From contig JAEZHX010000099.1 in the NCBI GenBank assembly GCA_023436765.1, positions 1 to 8,886 on the forward strand: a DNA stretch of 8,886 bases, read 5' to 3'. This document shows, one piece after another, positions 4,981 to 8,886 of the stretch. The notes below the pieces were generated by a model. It made no database searches. It had not been told where the DNA came from and saw only the letters and a program-made list of their open reading frames with translations. Both the position numbers and the translations under genes were made by a program. Positions within the stretch are counted from its first letter, which is position 1, and each line of letters opens with the position of its first letter. Source of the stretch: Bacillota bacterium. Lineage in GTDB: Bacteria; Bacillota; Clostridia; Lachnospirales; Lachnospiraceae.

Positions 4981-6831
4981 ATGAATTTAGATTCGAAAGA
5001 GAAAAGGAATAAGAAAGATAAAGGGAATATGACAGAAAGAAAAAACAGTAAAAATAATAAGATAATGGCTTCCTCAGGAGAGAGGCAGTCTTCGGAACGG
5101 GGCTCCACGCGCAGCTCAAAGGATTCAAGCACCAGAAGAACCAGGTCCTCCCATACAGGCTCAGCTCGTCAGGAGCATCATCGCTCCCATTTGGATGAGG
5201 AAGTCTTAAGAGAAAAAGCCTTGATGCTGGAGGAGTTTGTCACCGGTAAGGAATACAAACCAATGACCTTCAAGGAGCTGGCAGGCTTCCTGCAGGTTCC
5301 CAGGGAGTCTAAGCATGAACTGAAGGAGGTTCTGGAGCTGTTAGCTTCTAAAGGCAAGCTGATGATGGATGCTCAGGGCCGCTACCGAACACCCGGAGAT
5401 GAGATCAAGACAGGAATATTCTCCGCGACCCAGCGTGGCTTTGGTTTCGTCATCCTGGAGGGTGAGGAGGACGACATCTTCATTCCGGAGAATGCGATAA
5501 ACGGTGCTATGCATGGCGACAAGGTCATGGTAATGGTCGGCGAAGAAGCTCAGCAGGGCAAGAGAAGAGAAGGCTCCATCGTCCAGATACTGGAGAGAGG
5601 TAAGACGGAGATCGTTGGTACCTTTGAGAAGAGTAAGAACTTTGGTTTCGTGGTGCCGGATAATCAGAAGTTTGTTCGGGACATCTTCATACCCAAGGAA
5701 TTTACAAAGGGAGCAGTGGATGGACATAAAGTAGTCGTAAAGATCACGAACTATGGGGATTCTACCTCCAGTCCGGAAGGAAGAGTAATAGAGATCCTGG
5801 GACATATCAATGATCCGGGAGTGGATATCCTATCCGTAGTGAAGGCTTACGACCTGCCTATGGATTTCCCGGAGGATGTCATGAGGGATCTGGATTATGT
5901 GCCTGAGGAGATAGACCCGAAGGAAATAGCGAACCGCATGGATATACGGGAATTAACCACAGTCACCATCGACGGAGAGGATGCGAAGGATCTGGATGAT
6001 GCGATCACCCTGACGAAGGAAGGGGAGATCTATCATCTGGGCGTCCATATCGCAGATGTCACCCATTATGTGAAGGAGGGTGCAGCTCTGGATAAGGAGG
6101 CCCTGAAGCGCGGAACCAGTGTATATCTGGTGGATCGTGTCATTCCGATGCTGCCCCATAAGCTTTCGAACGGCATCTGCTCACTAAACCCGAATGTGGA
6201 CCGGCTTTCCTTAAGCTGTTTCATGGATATCGATGGGAAGGGTAACGTAATCGGTCATAAGATTGCGGAGACTGTAATGCGTTCGGACCGTCGCATGACC
6301 TATACAAATGTAGCTAAGATCGTTGAAGGTACGGATGAGGAGGTCACCAAGGAATACATTGATTTTGTGCCACTGTTTCATCTGATGCAGGAGCTGGCGG
6401 AGATACTGAAGGAGAGAAGACATAAGAGAGGCTCGATCAATTTCGATTTCCCGGAGAGTAAGATCATCGTGGATAAGCAGGGGAAACCCATCGAGATCAA
6501 GCCCTACGAAAGAAATAAAGCGACAAAGATTATCGAGGAATTTATGCTGATTGCAAATGAGACCGTTGCCGAGGATTTCTTCTGGCAGGAGATTCCCTTC
6601 GTCTACCGTACCCATGAGAACCCGGATGAAGAGAAGATTAGAAAGCTTGCGATCTTCATCAACAATTTCGGTTATAGCATCAAGGTGGGTAATGAGGAGA
6701 TCCATCCGAAGGAGCTGCAGAAGCTCCTGATCAAGGTGGAGGATACGCCGGAGGAAGCACTGATCAGCCGTCTGACCTTACGGTCGATGAAGCAGGCGAA
6801 ATATACCGTAGCGAATACAGGACATTTCTGA
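4981..6831 (+). pseudogene. rnr: Ribonuclease R, N-terminal part, ended by in-frame TGA
   Basis: RNase R is a processive 3'-5' exoribonuclease for structured RNA and works with SmpB-tmRNA on stalled messages. This 616-residue part has a Lys/Arg/Ser-rich N-terminus (1-75), a winged-helix domain (about 77-137), two cold-shock domains (about 145-182 and 210-257) and most of the RNB domain, with the metal-binding motif DAKDLDD at 334-340. It stops at TGA 6829-6831 right after KYTVANTGHF, where relatives continue GHFGL. The same frame goes on without other interruption to 7326, giving 781 residues if read through. It therefore lacks the end of RNB, including the RR-Y-P motif, and the S1 domain. 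The start at 4981 has AAAGGA 8 bases upstream; in-frame ATGs at 4927 and 4960 have poorer sites. A single G-to-T change or a sequence error explains the stop. Confidence 0.85.
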
Positions 6832-7326
6832 TTGTCCGCAAAATACTATTGTCATTTCACTTCTCCGATCCGCCGATATCCGTATCTTCAGATCCACCGT
6901 ATCATCAAGGAAAACTTAGGCGGTAAGCTGGCAGAGGGCAGAATAAGTCATTATGACAGGATCCTTACCGAGGTGGCGAACCACTCCAGTAAGACCGAAC
7001 GCAGAGCGGATGAGGCAGAGCGTGAGGTGGAGAAGATGAAGAAGGTCGAATACATGATGGAACACATCGGTGAGACCTTCGAGGGAGTCATCTCCGGTGT
7101 CACCAATTGGGGTATGTATGTGGAGCTCCCGAATACGATTGAAGGTATGATCCGAGTCAGCGAGATGCAGGACGATTACTATAATTATGATGAAGAGCAC
7201 TATCAGATGGTCGGTGAACACACCAAGAAAATATATAAGTTAGGGCAGACAGTCAAGGTTGAGGTGGTGAAGGCAGATAAGCTTCAGCGGACGATTGATT
7301 TCGCCTTAGTGGAGGTTGAAGAATAA
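6832..7326 (+). pseudogene. rnr: Ribonuclease R, C-terminal part (end of RNB and S1 domain)
   Basis: This frame continues directly, in phase, from the TGA that ends the N-terminal part. It begins LSAKYYCHFTSPIRRYPYL, the end of the RNB catalytic domain, where relatives have RRYPDL. The Asp is Tyr here (TAT at 6883-6885; GAT to TAT is one base). From about residue 80 there is a normal S1 RNA-binding domain (GETFEGVISGVTNWGMYVEL) ending FALVEVEE, without a long basic tail. A TTG at 6832 directly follows the TGA, and AGGA at 6819-6822 lies 9 bases before it, so restart of translation is conceivable, but I see no sign that a separate protein is meant. smpB starts immediately after its TAA. Confidence 0.8.
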
Positions 7327-7791
7327 GTGGGGGAAAATATTAAACTGGTAGCCAATAATAAGAAGGCTTATTTTGACTACTTTATCGAGGATAAGTATGA
7401 GGCGGGTATCGCATTACACGGAACCGAAGTAAAATCCCTCCGTATGGGTAAATGCAGCATCAAGGAATCCTTCCTGCGGATTGAAAACGGAGAGGTCTAT
7501 ATCTATGGTATGCACATCAGCCCATACGAGAAGGGGAATATCTTCAATAAGGATCCCTTAAGGGTGAGAAAGCTACTGCTTCATAAGTTCCAAATTAATA
7601 AGATCAACGGTCAGCTGGCACAGAAGGGCTATACCCTGGTGCCGCTACAGATCTATTTTAAGGGGAGCCTGGTGAAGGTGGAGATCGGGTTGGCCCGCGG
7701 TAAGAAGCTCTATGATAAGCGGGAGGATATCGCAAAGAAGGATATGCGAAGAGAGGCTGAGAAGGATTTCAAGGTAAAGAATTTATATTAA
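7327..7791 (+). CDS. smpB: SsrA-binding protein SmpB
   Basis: SmpB binds tmRNA (ssrA) and brings it to ribosomes stalled on broken messages, where it stands in for the missing codon-anticodon pair. The 154-residue product is of normal length with GTEVKSLRMGKCSIKE, the MHISPYEKGN loop, DPLRVRKLLLHK and the C-terminal GLARGKKLYDKREDIAKKD. Two usually conserved positions differ: KAYFDYFIE has Phe16 where relatives have His (KA-x-HDYFIE), and HKFQI (86-90) has Phe-Gln where relatives have Lys/Arg-Glu. The GTG start abuts the rnr TAA (7324-7326); GGAGG at 7311-7315 inside rnr serves as ribosome site, so rnr and smpB are probably translationally coupled. No clear terminator follows. Confidence 0.96.
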   Translation: MGENIKLVANNKKAYFDYFIEDKYEAGIALHGTEVKSLRMGKCSIKESFLRIENGEVYIYGMHISPYEKGNIFNKDPLRVRKLLLHKFQINKINGQLAQKGYTLVPLQIYFKGSLVKVEIGLARGKKLYDKREDIAKKDMRREAEKDFKVKNLY

Positions 7792-7812
7792 TTAAAGTCG
7801 TTTCTTTATTAC

Positions 7813-7858
7813 CTAGATTGGTATAAGAGAGATCCCCTAATAGACCATATCAGACTAG
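7813..7858. repeat. Imperfect inverted repeat after smpB
   Basis: CTAGATTGGTAT (7813-7824) can pair with ATATCAGACTAG (7847-7858) with one mismatch and two G-T pairs across a 22-base loop. Only three Ts follow, so it is at best a weak transcription end for smpB. Confidence 0.4.
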
Positions 7859-7893
7859 TTTGCAACAGGGCCACTTACTTTTTAAAATTTTAA

Positions 7894-7922
7894 TTGCATT
7901 ATATTACCATTAGTACTATAAT
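7894..7922 (+). promoter_or_regulatory. Promoter of the substrate-binding protein gene
   Basis: TTGCAT (7894-7899) and TATAAT (7917-7922) are separated by exactly 17 bases in AT-rich DNA, a good vegetative-type promoter. Transcription would begin near 7929, giving a leader of about 190 bases before the start codon at 8120. Confidence 0.7.
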
Positions 7923-8000
7923 AAGCAAAAGTAATTAATTATTAGTAAATTGCATGTTTTCACAACTATTGCTCAGCATAACTATTTTATGTGAAGTTGT

Positions 8001-8064
8001 ATAATTGAAGGAAACGAAAGGGTTTCAACAATTATCAGTGATTACCTTAAACGGTACTCATTGA
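8001..8064 (+). promoter_or_regulatory. Structured 5' leader, two hairpins before a terminator
   Basis: Hairpin 1 pairs ATAATTG (8001-8007) with CAATTAT (8029-8035) and GAAAC (8011-8015) with GTTTC (8022-8026). Hairpin 2 pairs 12 bases at 8035-8046 with 8053-8064 with one mismatch and one G-T pair. Both lie in the probable leader of the transporter gene, directly before an intrinsic terminator. AAAGGG (8017-8022) in the loop region of hairpin 1 is complementary to CCCTTT (8077-8082) in the terminator, so an alternative fold is possible. I do not recognise a known riboswitch class; T-box features are absent. Confidence 0.5.
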
Positions 8065-8065
8065 T

Positions 8066-8084
8066 AAGGGCTGAAGCCCTTTTT
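8066..8084 (+). terminator. Intrinsic terminator in the leader of the transporter gene
   Basis: AAGGGC (8066-8071) pairs with GCCCTT (8076-8081) across a TGAA loop and the T-run continues to 8084. It lies 35 bases before the start codon and downstream of the likely promoter. That position fits an attenuator better than an end for smpB, although it would also stop read-through from smpB. Confidence 0.8.
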
Positions 8085-8119
8085 GCATTACTATTAATAA
8101 TCTTAGGGAGGTAGAGTTA

Positions 8120-8886
8120 ATGAAAAGAAAGTTGTTATCCTTGGTACTTGTTACTGCAATGATAGGAGCAATTCTGTCGGGATGCGGTAACTCAACAAAA
8201 ACAGAAAAAACGGATACACCAGCGACCTCAGGTGATTCTAAAGCAGTTACAGGTGAAGAAGACAATATCATCCGTATCGGTGTTGTTTGTACACTCACAG
8301 GAGGTAGCGCTATTTATGGTGAGGGAGCTAAGAATGCTGTAACTATGGCAGCAGAAGAAATTAATAAGAGCAGCAGTAAAACTAAAGTTGAAATTGTTGA
8401 TATTGTTGATGATGCCAGTGATTCTAAACAAGCAGTAAATGCTTACAACAGTTTAGAGCCTAAATCACCGGAAGCAGTGGTTGGTGCATTTTTCTCTTCC
8501 GTAACATTACCTATGGCTGAGATAGCAAAAGAGCAAAGCATGTTATTACTTGCAACAGGAGCTACCAATAAAAAAGTAACTGAGGTTGGACCTACAATTT
8601 TTAGAGATTGCTTTATTGATCCTTATCAAGGTAAGATGGCAGCGCAATTTGCAAAGGATCAGGGTGCAACAAAAGCAGCTATTATCTATGCGAAGGATGA
8701 TGATTATTCCAATGGTCTTAAGGATGCATTTGTAGAAAACGCTGCTGCAAACGGTTTTGAAATTGTATATACCGGTGAATGTACTACAAAGGATACCGAT
8801 TTTACCGCACAAGCTTCCCAGGTAGTTGCTTCCGGAGCAGATTTCTTGTTCTATCCTGCTTTTCTTGATACTGTACCACTGTTAGT
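8120..8886 (+). CDS. ABC transporter substrate-binding lipoprotein, branched-chain amino acid type (partial)
   Basis: The frame is open to the end of the window (255 codons seen; the C-terminus is missing). A basic start MKRKLL and a hydrophobic segment lead to the lipobox LSGC, with the lipid-anchored Cys at 22. A Ser/Thr/Lys-rich linker (about 23-50) follows. The periplasmic-binding-protein type 1 fold of the LivJ/LivK family then begins (IRIGVVCTLTGGSAIYGEGAKNAV), with IFRDCFIDPYQGKMAAQFA and AAIIYAKDDDYSNGL further on. It would capture an amino acid or related small molecule outside the membrane for an importer whose permease and ATPase genes should follow. The exact ligand cannot be read from this. 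AGGGAGG (8105-8111) lies 8 bases before the ATG. A leader terminator upstream suggests regulation by attenuation. Confidence 0.9.
   Translation, partial: MKRKLLSLVLVTAMIGAILSGCGNSTKTEKTDTPATSGDSKAVTGEEDNIIRIGVVCTLTGGSAIYGEGAKNAVTMAAEEINKSSSKTKVEIVDIVDDASDSKQAVNAYNSLEPKSPEAVVGAFFSSVTLPMAEIAKEQSMLLLATGATNKKVTEVGPTIFRDCFIDPYQGKMAAQFAKDQGATKAAIIYAKDDDYSNGLKDAFVENAAANGFEIVYTGECTTKDTDFTAQASQVVASGADFLFYPAFLDTVPLL

Noticed and set aside
6211..6705. 164-codon open frame on the minus strand inside rnr
   Set aside because: It lies opposite conserved RNB-domain coding sequence and resembles no known family; a shadow frame.
6829..6831. TGA in rnr as selenocysteine or as a reassigned sense codon
   Set aside because: Relatives have Gly, not Cys, at this place, and I see no obvious SECIS-like hairpin right after it. 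No other gene in the window has an internal TGA and Trp uses TGG, so general reassignment is not supported.
7925..8119. T-box or known riboswitch
   Set aside because: No T-box AGGGTGG(A/C)ACC-like antiterminator motif or other consensus that I know is present; reported only as an unclassified leader.

Overview
The window looks like chromosomal DNA of a low-to-moderate GC Gram-positive anaerobe, most probably a Clostridia member of the Lachnospiraceae type. The grounds are the protein sequences (phosphoglycerate kinase, RNase R, SmpB and an amino-acid-type lipoprotein), strong AGGAGG-type ribosome sites, and the gene order glycolysis - secG - rnr - smpB known from Firmicutes. All supported genes are on the + strand. 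I cannot name the species.

Region 1 (1-4429) is a glycolytic cluster: the last codons of gap (GAPDH) with an intrinsic terminator, then pgk, tpiA and gpmI. Together they cover glyceraldehyde-3-phosphate/DHAP to 2-phosphoglycerate; enolase is not in the window. Every gap between these genes is full of foldable repeats. gap-pgk holds a cloverleaf-like set of nested palindromes. pgk-tpiA holds a long hairpin. tpiA-gpmI holds three degenerate copies of a modular hairpin element, the last of which supplies the gpmI ribosome-binding site. The cloverleaf and the triple repeat share the terminal sequence TCTTCACA/TGTGAAGA, so they may be one family of small, mobile-looking intergenic repeats.

Region 2 (4503-4829) is secG with its own good promoter and a clear terminator.

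Region 3 (4981-7791) is rnr-smpB. The rnr frame is broken by one in-frame TGA (6829-6831) at the glycine of the conserved GHFGL motif. Eighteen codons later the conserved Asp of the RRYPDL motif is Tyr. Both differences are explained by single G-to-T changes. The frame otherwise continues to its normal end next to smpB. SmpB is full length but lacks two residues that are usually conserved. No ssrA (tmRNA) gene follows in the window.

Region 4 (7792-8886) is a 328-base gap with a good promoter and a structured leader ending in an intrinsic terminator, just before a lipoprotein substrate-binding protein of the branched-chain amino acid ABC transporter type, which runs off the window. This layout suggests transcription attenuation of the transporter.

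The most noteworthy items are the interrupted rnr, the modular repeat carrying the gpmI ribosome site, the cloverleaf element before pgk, and the attenuator-like leader before the transporter gene.
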